DNA from: Herbaspirillum sp. DW155
GTDB taxonomy: Bacteria; Pseudomonadota; Gammaproteobacteria; Burkholderiales; Burkholderiaceae_D
Direction: 5' to 3'
DNA length: 64,000 nt
NCBI RefSeq assembly: GCF_037076565.1
Contig: NZ_AP029028.1
Span: 1,612,001-1,676,000, forward strand
Of the stretch, positions 46,120 to 54,240 are shown in pieces; position 1 is the stretch's first letter, and each line of letters begins with the position of its first letter. Under the pieces are notes generated by a model. The model had not been told where the DNA came from. It searched no databases and worked only from the letters and a program-made list of their open reading frames with translations. A program made the position numbers and the translations under genes.

Positions 46120-46497
46120 ATGCACATTCCGGATCATCTGGTCTATGCCGAGACTCACGAATGGGTCAAGCTTGAAGACGATGGCACGCTGACCATCGGC
46201 ATTACCGATTTCGGCCAGGAGCAACTGGGGCCGCTGGTGTATGTGGACATGCCGGCCGTGGGCAAGGTGCTGGCGCGCGGTGCTGAATCGGGCATCGTCG
46301 AGTCCAACAAGACGGCTTCGGACTTGCATGCTCCCGTTGATGGCGAAGTGATCGCCATCAACGGGGCATTGTCCGAGACCCCTGACGCCATCAATGGCGC
46401 ACCCTATGAGCAATGGATCTTCAGGCTCAAGCCGGCCGCGCCATTTTCGGCGGAGGGCTTTCTTGATGCGGCGGCTTACATCAGGCTGATTTCCTGA
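46120..46497 (+). CDS. Orphan GcvH-like lipoyl carrier protein
   Basis: 125 residues from ATG 46120, after GAGGAGA; a GTG sits 3 bp earlier. The fold is that of glycine-cleavage H protein (HEWVKLEDDGTLTIGITDFG, LGPLVYVDMPAVGKVL). The lipoylation lysine is K64 in ESNKTASDL, where GcvH usually has ESVKAASD. APVDGEVIAINGAL is conserved. No gcvT or gcvP is near, so this is not the glycine-cleavage operon. It may carry a lipoyl-bound intermediate for the monooxygenase or sulfur pathway encoded around it. The alternative is a duplicated GcvH with the original role. Confidence 0.85.
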   Translation: MHIPDHLVYAETHEWVKLEDDGTLTIGITDFGQEQLGPLVYVDMPAVGKVLARGAESGIVESNKTASDLHAPVDGEVIAINGALSETPDAINGAPYEQWIFRLKPAAPFSAEGFLDAAAYIRLIS

Positions 46498-46510
46498 CGC
46501 GCCGTTGCGT

Positions 46511-47638
46511 TCAGGAGGCCGAGGCGGCGGCGCGGATATCGAAAGCGCCGCCGGTCTGTGCGCGGTCACGCAAGGTGACGGCGGTCTTGCCCAGCAGGGG
46601 GAAGACCAGTTCGGCGAAGCGGATCGCTTCTTCCAGGTGCGGGTAGCCGGACAGCACGAAGGTATCCACGCCCAGGTCCGCGTATTCCTGCAGGCGTTCG
46701 GCCACGGTCGCCGCATCGCCGACCAGGGAGGTGCCGGCGCCACCGCGCACCAGTCCCACGCCGGCCCACAGGTTGGGGGCGATTTCCAGCTTGTCGCGGC
46801 GTCCGCCGTGCAGGGCGGCCATTCTTTGTTGTCCTACTGAATCCATCTTTGCGTAGTTTTGCTGGGCGCGGGCGATGTCCTCATCGGTGAGTTTGCTGAT
46901 GAGGCGGTCGGCATCGGCCCAGGCTTCGGCGGTGGTTTCGCGCACGATGGCGTGCAGGCGCACGCCGAAGCGCACCGTGCGGCCGTGTTTGGCGGCGCGT
47001 TCGCGCACGTCTTCGATCTTCTGTTTGACGGCGGCGGGTGGTTCGCCCCAGGTGAGGTAGGCGTCCACGTGTTTGGCGGCGAGGTCGTGGGCAGCGGGGG
47101 ATGATCCGCCGAAGTAGAGGGGCGGGTAGGGTTGCTGGACGGATGGATGGAACAGCTGGCCGTTGCGGATGCGGAAGTGTTTGCCGTCGTGGTTGACGGT
47201 TTCGCCCTGGAGCAGTTTGCGCCAGATGGTGAGGTATTCGTCGGCGGCTTCGTAGCGTTCGTCGTGTTTGAGGAAGACGCCATCGGCTTCCAGTTCGGTG
47301 GCGTCTCCGCCGGGGACGACGTTGAGGAGCAGGCGTCCGTTCAGGGCCTGGTCCAGGGTGGCGGCTTGTCTTGCAGAGGGGCCGGGGCCGCCCAGTGATG
47401 TTCTCAGGGCGACCAGCAGTTTGATGCGCTGGGTGACCGGGACCAGGCTGGCGGCTACTACCCACGGGTCCAGGCAGGAGGCGCCGGTGGGGATCAGCAG
47501 GCCGTCATAGCCGAGGGTTTCGCTGGTGATGGCGATCTGGCGCATGTACTCGAGCGTGGGGGCGCGGCCGAAGTCGGATTTGCCCAGGTAGCGGGTGTCG
47601 CCTGATGTTGGGAGGAACCAGAAGAGTTCTAATGACAT
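46511..47638 (-). CDS. LLM-class flavin-dependent monooxygenase (SsuD-like)
   Basis: 375 residues from ATG 47638, 10 bp after AAAAGGA. Bacterial luciferase-like TIM barrel: [57 protein letters not shown] and [20 protein letters not shown]. Closest in pattern to alkanesulfonate monooxygenase, which uses FMNH2 and O2 to release sulfite from sulfonates. It converges on the GcvH-like gene with a 13-bp gap. With the SsuA-like protein at 52600 and serine acetyltransferase nearby, a sulfur-scavenging role is likely; the exact substrate is unknown. Confidence 0.88.
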   Translation of the reverse strand: MSLELFWFLPTSGDTRYLGKSDFGRAPTLEYMRQIAITSETLGYDGLLIPTGASCLDPWVVAASLVPVTQRIKLLVALRTSLGGPGPSARQAATLDQALNGRLLLNVVPGGDATELEADGVFLKHDERYEAADEYLTIWRKLLQGETVNHDGKHFRIRNGQLFHPSVQQPYPPLYFGGSSPAAHDLAAKHVDAYLTWGEPPAAVKQKIEDVRERAAKHGRTVRFGVRLHAIVRETTAEAWADADRLISKLTDEDIARAQQNYAKMDSVGQQRMAALHGGRRDKLEIAPNLWAGVGLVRGGAGTSLVGDAATVAERLQEYADLGVDTFVLSGYPHLEEAIRFAELVFPLLGKTAVTLRDRAQTGGAFDIRAAASAS

Positions 47639-47765
47639 GCCAGAGTTTCCTTTTGCGATTTTCACTTTGGCGTTATTAGAGCGCTCTGTTGGTGTTGTGG
47701 CTAAGAATGTTTTCTTCTTTTCTTAGTTGGTTTTTGTTTTTGTTTTTGTGGTTTTGGTTGATGTT

Positions 47766-48628
47766 GTCTTGGCGTGGTGTTTTTCTGGTTGTTCGGTCTG
47801 GCGTAGTCTGCACGGAATGCTTTTCTGCGCTCTAGCTTAATTCTTATCATTCTCCGATCGGAGCGGAGCGCCGGGGGCGGCCCGGCAGCCGCTCACTTTT
47901 CTTGTCTCGCCAAGAAAAGTAAGCAAAAGAAGGCGACCCCAGAGAGCCAGCCCTCCTTCGGAGGGTTCCCGCCGCAGCGGAGCGAAAAGTGGGAAGAATA
48001 GAGTCGCTTCGCTCCCACTATTCTTCTGATCCACTTTTCGCTCCGCTGCGGCGGCTGGCTCTATGGGGAAAGTCCAAACGGGCTCGCCTTCGGCCTCGCA
48101 CTTCTCCGACTCGCCTTCGGCTTTGGGTTGGCTCGCCTGCGGCATCGATTTTTCTTCGATCCGAGGGCTTGGGTTTTTATTGTTTAAATAATTTACTGTC
48201 CGTTCGACCTGAGTAGTCGCGCAGCGACGTATCGAAGGCTAGAGAACGCCAACGCAAAGCCGAAGGCGAGTCGGAGGTGTTGCGATGCCGAAGGCGAGCC
48301 GTTTCGGCCGTCCGCATCTGCGCCGCCGCTTCAGAGAGCAACAAAACGGATCAGGAAAATAGTCGGAGCGAAGCGACTCTATTTTCCCCGTTTTGTTGGT
48401 CTCTGAAGCGGGGACCCTCCGAAGGAGGGCGGCGCAGCTGCGGTCGCCTTCTTTTGCTTACTTTTCTTGGCGAGACAAGAAAAGTGAGCGGCTGCCGGCA
48501 GAAGCAGTGCTTCTGCCCCCCGGCGCTCCGCTCCGACCGAAGAGAGAAAATAATTAAGCTAGAGCGCAGAAAAGCAATCCGTGCAGACTACGCCAGACCG
48601 AACAACCAGAAAAACACCACGCCAAGAC
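47766..48628. repeat. Large nested palindromic element, copy 1 (intact, about 0.86 kb)
   Basis: Outer arms of roughly 190 bp are inverted repeats: left starts GTCTTGGCGTGGTGTTTTTC at 47766, right ends with its reverse complement at 48628. They share TCACTTTTCTTGTCTCGCCA and the CTCCTTCGGAGGG palindrome. Inside are two further hairpins (about 47971-48062 with GCAGCGGAGCGAAAAGTGG arms, and about 48329-48402 with CAGAGA...ACAAAACGG arms) around the CCGTTCGACCTGAG module. Open frames in it are by-products of the repeat. A G/T-rich tract (GTTTTT repeats) precedes the left arm, as in copy 2. It lies between the LLM gene and the serine acetyltransferase gene. Confidence 0.92.
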
Positions 48629-48703
48629 CAAAAAACAGCAAGCCCCGGCACTGGCGGCAATCCCCTGTGAACGCGCCCCGATGCCACGCAGTCACTAAGG
48701 AGA

Positions 48704-49648
48704 TCAGGGCTGCCGGCAGTCGCTGAGCATCTCCGCCTGCGAGATGTTGCTGCCCGGCGGCACGCTGTGCGTGAGCCAGACATTGCCGCCGATGACCGAT
48801 CCTTGGCCGATGGTGATGCGCCCCAGCAGGGTCGCGCCGGCATAGACCACCACGTCATCCTCGACGATGGGATGGCGCGCAATGCCCTTGACCAGTGAAC
48901 CGTCAGCCTCCTGCGGGAAACGCTTGGCACCCAGCGTTACGGCCTGGTACAGGCGCACGTTGCGGCCGATGATGGTGGTCTCGCCGATCACTACGCCGGT
49001 GCCGTGGTCGATGAAGAAACTCGGACCGATCTGCGCCGCCGGGTGGATGTCGATACCGGTGGCCGAGTGCGCAATGTCGGCGATCAGGCGCGCCAGCAGC
49101 GGCGCACCCAGCTGGTGCAGGGCATGCGCCAGGCGATGGTAGATGATCGCGGTGGTGCCGGGGTAGCACAGCAAAATTTCTGAAATGCTGGAAGCCGCCG
49201 GGTCCCCGTGATAAGCCGCCTGGATGTCGCTGACCAGGATGTCCCGCACCGCCGGCAACTGATGGGCGAAGTCCCGCGTGATGGCCGTGGCGCGCTCGCG
49301 CAGCAGCCCATCCACCTCCACATCACTGCTGAAATACAGACTGCGACGCACCTGCTCGCGCAGGATGGCCAGCGCCGCATTCAACTGGCTGCCAACGAAA
49401 TAATCGATGGTCTCATCGGATAAATCGGTATGGCCATAATGCGTCGGGAACAAGGCCGCCTGCAGATGCTGCAAGAGCTTTTGCATGGCTTCGCGCGAGG
49501 GGATCTCGCGGATCTCGCCACGGTAGCGGATCTTGTTGGTCACTTCGCGCGAGGTGCGCAGGCCGGCGACGACGGCCGACAGGCCCAGGCTGGCTGACTC
49601 GGCCGAGTCAGTCAGCGCGCTCAATTCGGGGGTGTGAGAGGTATCCAT
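48704..49648 (-). CDS. Serine O-acetyltransferase (EpsC/CysE type)
   Basis: 314 residues. An N-terminal helical domain (about 1-165) is followed by a left-handed beta-helix acyltransferase domain: HSATGIDIHPAAQIGPSFFI, DHGTGVVIGETTIIGRN, VRLYQAVTLGAKRFP, then VEDDVVVYAGATLLGRITIG. The catalytic histidine is in IDHGTGVVIGE. Makes O-acetylserine, the direct precursor for cysteine synthesis from sulfide (EC 2.3.1.30). The long form resembles EpsC-type enzymes. The C-terminus (MLSDCRQP) is short and may be less sensitive to cysteine feedback than CysE; that is inference. Confidence 0.92.
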   Translation of the reverse strand: MDTSHTPELSALTDSAESASLGLSAVVAGLRTSREVTNKIRYRGEIREIPSREAMQKLLQHLQAALFPTHYGHTDLSDETIDYFVGSQLNAALAILREQVRRSLYFSSDVEVDGLLRERATAITRDFAHQLPAVRDILVSDIQAAYHGDPAASSISEILLCYPGTTAIIYHRLAHALHQLGAPLLARLIADIAHSATGIDIHPAAQIGPSFFIDHGTGVVIGETTIIGRNVRLYQAVTLGAKRFPQEADGSLVKGIARHPIVEDDVVVYAGATLLGRITIGQGSVIGGNVWLTHSVPPGSNISQAEMLSDCRQP

Positions 49649-50239
49649 GCCCGCATGCTATCAAAAATGCGCGGCGCGCGTCGGCAGGGGCAGGGGAAGG
49701 GAATCCGGAGGAAGAGCGATTCGCGGCACCCAGTTCTATCTGAAAAGTGGCGCCGCATTTGAATCTGCTCTGGGAATGCACTGTAACGGGGAATCCACAT
49801 TCCTGCAAAGGATCATTGCGCATATCCATATGCCAATTTGATCTGCCGCAAATCCTTGCCCCCAAGGGGTGATGGCGATGGCGTCGGCCGCCGGGATGGT
49901 GCATCAGGAAATTCCTGATGCATTTCGTGGCGTTCTCAGGAAGCTCCCGATACAGGGTGGCACAACAAAAACGTAAAGTCTCATCCATACCAGCTGCACT
50001 ACGCAGGACCAGCCGATCAGCAAGCGCAGATGTTTTCGGATGGCAACTTGCAGCGCGAGTCTGACCGAATTGTTTTGCCGATGTCCGGCCCTTGCCGTTG
50101 CGGGACATCTCCACAGGATTACCGGGAAGCCCTGAGGGGGGCTTACTTTTGGGCGCGCTTTCGCAAGAAGGTGCGTCTTTTTTTTGTTTGTGATGCAATA
50201 GCCCCCGATTCTATCCATCCAGAAAAAAGGGGAACATCC
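49649..50239. other. Intergenic region between serine acetyltransferase and an exported protein gene
   Basis: About 590 bp without a convincing gene; the long leftward open frame here is arginine/histidine-rich and overlaps the start of the acetyltransferase gene. It contains a perfect 23-bp dyad at 49900-49922. Promoters of both divergent genes should lie here. Confidence 0.5.
49900..49922. promoter_or_regulatory. 23-bp perfect dyad, candidate operator
   Basis: TGCATCAGGAA-a-TTCCTGATGCA, 11-bp arms around one base, about 250 bp upstream of the serine acetyltransferase start. No T-tract follows, so it is more like a binding site than a terminator. Confidence 0.5.
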
Positions 50240-50617
50240 ATGCCTGCGCTCCGTCTGCGCTCGTCCACCCAGGTCGCCCTGCTGTTACTGCCGCTGTCAT
50301 TGCTGATCTTTTCGGATAACGCCGCGCAAGCCCAGGCAGCGGCTGCGGTGGCCGTCCCGGTTCCTGCCAGCGCTGTCGCACCCACGCCGGTGGCCAGTGA
50401 TATCACCCGCACTTGCGCGGCCGGCAGCGGCTGCGTGCTGACCTGCCTGAACATGGCGGCAGAAACCGTGATGACCGAAACGGCCACGCGGGCCGTGCGC
50501 ATCATCTCGCTGTCCAACGGCAATAGTGAATTCCGCATGGACAACGGCAATGCCGGTATCAACGTGATCCTGGTTTCTCACGACAACCTGATGTGCAAGC
50601 TCAGCGGTGGCATCTGA
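50240..50617 (+). CDS. Hypothetical exported protein
   Basis: 125 residues from ATG 50240 after AAAAGGGGAAC. A Sec signal peptide (about 1-32, LALL-type core VALLLLPLSLLIF, cleavage near AQAQA) and an Ala/Val/Pro linker precede a small domain with four cysteines (TCAAGSGCVLTCLNM and NLMCKL) that could form disulfides in the periplasm. I do not recognise a family. It converges on the ClC gene. Confidence 0.7.
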   Translation: MPALRLRSSTQVALLLLPLSLLIFSDNAAQAQAAAAVAVPVPASAVAPTPVASDITRTCAAGSGCVLTCLNMAAETVMTETATRAVRIISLSNGNSEFRMDNGNAGINVILVSHDNLMCKLSGGI

Positions 50618-50631
50618 GGCCACGGCACGCT

Positions 50632-52347
50632 TCAGTTGCCCAGCAGTTTTTCCCGCACCGATTCTTCTTCGGCATGGCTGGCGCTGGCGCGCGCCAGGTC
50701 CGACAGCGACAGTATCCCCACCAGTTGCCGCCGCTGCGGACCGGCCACCACCGGCAGGCGCGCTACTCCCAGGCGCGCCATGGCGCCGGCCGCAGCGCGG
50801 GCGCTCAGGTGCGGCAGCAGATAGCCGCCATCGGGCTCCAGCAGCGTACCGCAAGCCTCGGCCGGATCGGCTGCCTGCAAGCGGCTCAGCGCGACCATGC
50901 CGACCAGCTGCCCGTGCGTAATCACCGGATAGTAGCGATGCGTATGGCCTGCCGAGCGGCACAGCGCCAGTGCCTGACCTGCAGGCAGATCCGTTTCCAG
51001 TGCCTGGGGCGGCGACATCAGGTCTTCCACGTGGACCCGTTCCAGCGGATCGACACCGTACTCCCGATGCACGTGCAAGCCGCGCCGCGCGATCTTCTCG
51101 GTCATGATGGAACGCTTCATCCACAGTACGTTCACGCCATAGGCCACCGACGTGGTGGCGATCAGCGGCAGCAGGGCATTGCCCGCGTGGGTCAGGCCGA
51201 AGGCGAAGACGATGGCCGTCAGCGGCGCACCCAGCACGCTGCCCAATACCCCGGCCATGCACACCAGCGGCCACAGCCCTGAAGAGCCGCCCGGCAGCCA
51301 GGGCGAGAGCACCAGTCCCAGGCCGGCCCCCATCATCAGCAGCGGTGCCAGCACCCCGCCCGAGGTGCCCGAGCCCAGGGCCAGCAGCCAGATCACCGCC
51401 TTCACCAGCAGCAGCGCCAGCGCCGCCGAGACCAGCATGTGCTGGTTCAGCAGATCGGCAATGACGTCATAGCCCACCCCCAGCGCACGCGGCTGCAGCA
51501 GTCCGCCCAGTCCCACAGCGATGCCACCGAGTGCGGGCCACCACATCCAGTGCAGCGGCAGCCGGTGAAAACCATCCTCGATGCGATACAGTGCCAGCGT
51601 CAGCACGGCAGCCAGCACCCCGCTGGCCAGACCCGCCATGAAGCAGGACAGCAGCGCGACCGGCGTGACCGGCGCCACCTGCAAGGGAAACAGCACGCCG
51701 GCCTCGACCACCCAGGGCCGCAGGAACCCGGCCACTGCGCAAGCCAGCGCCACCGGCAAGAGGCTGCGCGGGCGCAGTTCGAACAGCAGCAGTTCCACTG
51801 CCAGCAGCAGTGCCGCCAGGGGCGTACCGAAGATCGCCGTCATGCCGGCGCAGGCGCCCGAGACCAGCAGGGTCTTGCGCTCGGCGGCCGTCAGGTGCAG
51901 CCATTGCGCCAGCAGCGAGCCGACCGAACCGCCGGTCATGATGATCGGACCTTCGGCACCGAAGGGACCACCGCTGCCGATGACGATGCCCGAAGACAAC
52001 GGCTTCAACAGCGCGACCTTGGGCGACATGCGGCTCTTGCCGAAAAGAATCGCTTCGATGGCTTCGGGGATGCCATGACCGCGGATCTTGTCGCTGCCGT
52101 AACGCGCCATCAGACCGACGATCAGCCCGCCCGCCACCGGCAGCAGTGCGGCGATCCAGCCCAGCGTATGGCCGGCCGGTGCAACGGCGTCAAAGGATAG
52201 CCGCTGGAAATAGAACAGGTTGGTGAACAGTGCAATGAGCTTGAGCAGCAGCCAGGCTGCGCCAGTAGAGAGCGCGCCGATGAGCACGGCGATGGCGCAT
52301 AGCAGGGGCAGCCGCCGGTCGGCGGTGTAGTCGCGTTTGTGTTTCAT
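50632..52347 (-). CDS. clcB: ClC-type chloride channel/transporter with CBS domains (ClcB-like)
   Basis: 571 residues. ClC membrane domain (about 15-425) with selectivity motifs RGHGIPEAIE (about 88), GSGGPFGAEGPIIM (about 124) and GSGTSGGVLAPLLMMGAGLG. Two C-terminal CBS domains follow (about 440-565, VEDLMSPPQALETD and ARLGVARLPVVAGP). The gating glutamate is in FGAEGP. Moves chloride across the inner membrane, as channel or proton exchanger; nucleotide control via CBS is usual in the family. Confidence 0.92.
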   Translation of the reverse strand: MKHKRDYTADRRLPLLCAIAVLIGALSTGAAWLLLKLIALFTNLFYFQRLSFDAVAPAGHTLGWIAALLPVAGGLIVGLMARYGSDKIRGHGIPEAIEAILFGKSRMSPKVALLKPLSSGIVIGSGGPFGAEGPIIMTGGSVGSLLAQWLHLTAAERKTLLVSGACAGMTAIFGTPLAALLLAVELLLFELRPRSLLPVALACAVAGFLRPWVVEAGVLFPLQVAPVTPVALLSCFMAGLASGVLAAVLTLALYRIEDGFHRLPLHWMWWPALGGIAVGLGGLLQPRALGVGYDVIADLLNQHMLVSAALALLLVKAVIWLLALGSGTSGGVLAPLLMMGAGLGLVLSPWLPGGSSGLWPLVCMAGVLGSVLGAPLTAIVFAFGLTHAGNALLPLIATTSVAYGVNVLWMKRSIMTEKIARRGLHVHREYGVDPLERVHVEDLMSPPQALETDLPAGQALALCRSAGHTHRYYPVITHGQLVGMVALSRLQAADPAEACGTLLEPDGGYLLPHLSARAAAGAMARLGVARLPVVAGPQRRQLVGILSLSDLARASASHAEEESVREKLLGN

Positions 52348-52423
52348 GGAGGAGCCGGGTTGGACAGCCGTCGTCGTGCCAGTAAGAAGGGAGAACGCCT
52401 GTGGTCAAGGAATAAGCGGCAAA

Positions 52424-52442
52424 TATATCATAACGTGATATA
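52424..52442. promoter_or_regulatory. AT-rich dyad upstream of the sulfonate-binding protein gene
   Basis: TATATCA-taacg-TGATATA, 7-bp arms, in a local AT-rich stretch between the divergent clcB and ssuA-like genes. Candidate operator or -10 region. Confidence 0.45.
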
Positions 52443-52599
52443 AAAATGTGGTTGCGGATGAGATGGGTGTTGTATGCATGGCGCGACTTATCCGCTTTTC
52501 TTCTATGCACTTGAGGAATGATTCGTTCGCAGCATGAGAGCGGCTGGATAAGCTGTGCACCTCGATTCCCTGACCTCAACCATGAAAGACGGAGCCCGC

Positions 52600-53604
52600 A
52601 TGCCGCAGCAAGAAGACAAACGCCACCGTGCCCTGGCCGCAGTGGAACTGAGCAGCAAGCGCCGCCGCCTCGTTGCAGCCGGACTGGCACTGGGTGCAGC
52701 GGGTGCGGCGGCGCTCCTGAGCCCGCGTGCGGCGCACGCCGCCACGCGTCAATTGCGTGTGGGCTACCAGAAGGGGGCGCTGAGCATCATTCGCGCCCAT
52801 GGCACGCTGGAGCAGCGTCTGGCCCCGCTGGGCGCGACCGTGAAGTGGATCGAATTCAGTGCCGGACCGGTGCAGCTCGAAGCCCTGGGCGCGGGCTCCA
52901 TCGATTTCGGCGATGTCGGGGAAGCGCCGCCCATTTTCTCGCAGGCGGCCGGCACGCCGCTGGTCTATGTGGGGGCGACGGTACCGCGTCCCTTTGTGGA
53001 AGCCGTGCTGGTCAAGGATGACAGCCTGCAGCAACCGGCGCAGTTGAAGGGCAAGCGCATCGCCCTGAACAAGGGTTCCAACGTGCATTACTTTCTGGTC
53101 AAGCTGCTGGAGAAGCACGGGCTCCAGTATGGTGACGTCACCCCGGTATGGCTCGCCCCGGCCGATGCGCGCGCGGCCTTCGAGCGCGGCGCGGTGGATG
53201 CCTGGGCCATCTGGGAGCCTTACCTGGCGGCGGCCCAGCAGACCCTGAAGGCGCGCATCCTGGCCGATGCCGACGGGGTGGTCAAGAATCGCGCCTATTA
53301 TTTTTCGACGCGCGATTATGCCCGCGACAATGGCGACCTGATCCGCATCGCGCTGGAGGAACTGGCCAAGGTGGATGAGTTCGCTAAGTCCCGCCCCGAC
53401 GATTACGCCAGCGAACTGGCCGGCATCCTCGGGCTGCCCAAGGGGGTGCTGGATGTGGTGGTACGCCGCTACAGCTACGGCACGCTGCCCATTACCCATG
53501 CCATCCTGGACGAGCAGCAGCAGATTGCCGATACCTTCCTGGCGCTCAAGCTGATTCCGAAGAAGATCAACCTGCGCGAGACGGCACCGCCCTGGCTGGC
53601 CTGA
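52600..53604 (+). CDS. Aliphatic sulfonate-type ABC substrate-binding protein (SsuA-like)
   Basis: 334 residues from ATG 52600 (GGAG seven bases upstream); ATG 52582 and GTG 52555 are alternatives. An N-terminal KRRRLVAAGLALGAAGAAAL looks like a twin-arginine-style or basic Sec signal cleaved near AHA|AT. The NMT1/SsuA fold shows LRVGYQKGALSIIRAHGTLE, GSIDFGDVGEAPPIF, GKRIALNKGSNVHYFL and VDAWAIWEPYLAAAQ. It binds an aliphatic sulfonate or similar in the periplasm. No permease or ATPase genes follow, so it must share a transporter encoded elsewhere. Confidence 0.9.
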   Translation: MPQQEDKRHRALAAVELSSKRRRLVAAGLALGAAGAAALLSPRAAHAATRQLRVGYQKGALSIIRAHGTLEQRLAPLGATVKWIEFSAGPVQLEALGAGSIDFGDVGEAPPIFSQAAGTPLVYVGATVPRPFVEAVLVKDDSLQQPAQLKGKRIALNKGSNVHYFLVKLLEKHGLQYGDVTPVWLAPADARAAFERGAVDAWAIWEPYLAAAQQTLKARILADADGVVKNRAYYFSTRDYARDNGDLIRIALEELAKVDEFAKSRPDDYASELAGILGLPKGVLDVVVRRYSYGTLPITHAILDEQQQIADTFLALKLIPKKINLRETAPPWLA

Positions 53605-53655
53605 CCGCTTGTCCCGCTTCCTTGGAACGGCCGGCGAGTCACATCGCCGCAGCGC

Positions 53656-54240
53656 TTATGGGTCCAAATTCAGGAGTTGTCGTTCAAGCCGCTTGATACC
53701 TTGGATCAGGTTTGAAAAACTGGAGGAACGCGTGTTTTCCAGAGCCAGATGTGATCCAAGCAATCTGGATCCGCCGACCTTCTGGTATCTGCCACGCGTC
53801 AGCTCCTTGAGTTCCATGCTGGGCGATCCAAGCCGGTCTGGATCTCTATACTTCGCGTGGCCTTGAAGTTTGTGCAGTCCAGGGACACCTAGTGCTGACT
53901 CCACAGCCCCCAGGTCTGCCAGATAAAAACTCTCCAGCTCGCGACAGGCAATCCGAACCAGAGAAACGTTTCCTTTGCCCCCGTCCGCGCACTTGGTCAG
54001 TAGCGAGGCCTTCAAAGCCTTGCAGTCTGCATGGCTGTCCTGATCGCGCATGATCAGAAAGCGCGCTGCAGGATTCAGATAGCCTCGAAGCTTTCGCTCG
54101 AGTTGTTTTTCCAGATCCTGCTTGCCTTCGAATGGGATGAACCGATGATGCACCGAGGGATTGAGGATTCTTGGCAGCAGCGTTTCCAGCATGGCTTTTG
54201 CAGACGGTTCCTCAAGAAGAAAGACGAGTTCCGGCCTCAT
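53656..54240 (-). CDS. DUF4276-like TOPRIM-fold protein, partner of ATPase
   Basis: 194 residues. The N-terminus VFLLEEPSAKAMLETLLPRI supplies the TOPRIM glutamate (E10/E11), and FLIMRDQDSHADC supplies the D-x-D metal pair (D66, D68). These are the positions of a nuclease or primase-type TOPRIM site. The tail is basic. The gene starts inside the stop of the ATPase gene (ATGA overlap), so the two are translated together. This pairing resembles OLD-family and PARIS-type split ATPase/TOPRIM modules. The DUF4276 label is from pattern memory. Confidence 0.75.
   Translation of the reverse strand: MRPELVFLLEEPSAKAMLETLLPRILNPSVHHRFIPFEGKQDLEKQLERKLRGYLNPAARFLIMRDQDSHADCKALKASLLTKCADGGKGNVSLVRIACRELESFYLADLGAVESALGVPGLHKLQGHAKYRDPDRLGSPSMELKELTRGRYQKVGGSRLLGSHLALENTRSSSFSNLIQGIKRLERQLLNLDP

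Noticed and set aside
46120..46497. Glycine cleavage operon or glycine riboswitch
   Set aside because: No gcvT/gcvP nearby and no tandem riboswitch-like leader before the gene; it follows the AhpD-like gene by only 23 bp.
47837..48145. Open frames of 60-150 codons inside the large palindromes
   Set aside because: They arise from the repeat sequence itself, appear on both strands, and contain the recurring LLLLTFLGETRKVSG peptide that comes from the hairpin arms.
49608..50198. A 196-codon minus-strand frame upstream of serine acetyltransferase
   Set aside because: Overlaps the start of the acetyltransferase in another frame, is Arg/His/Ser-rich, and runs through the 23-bp dyad; no ribosome site.
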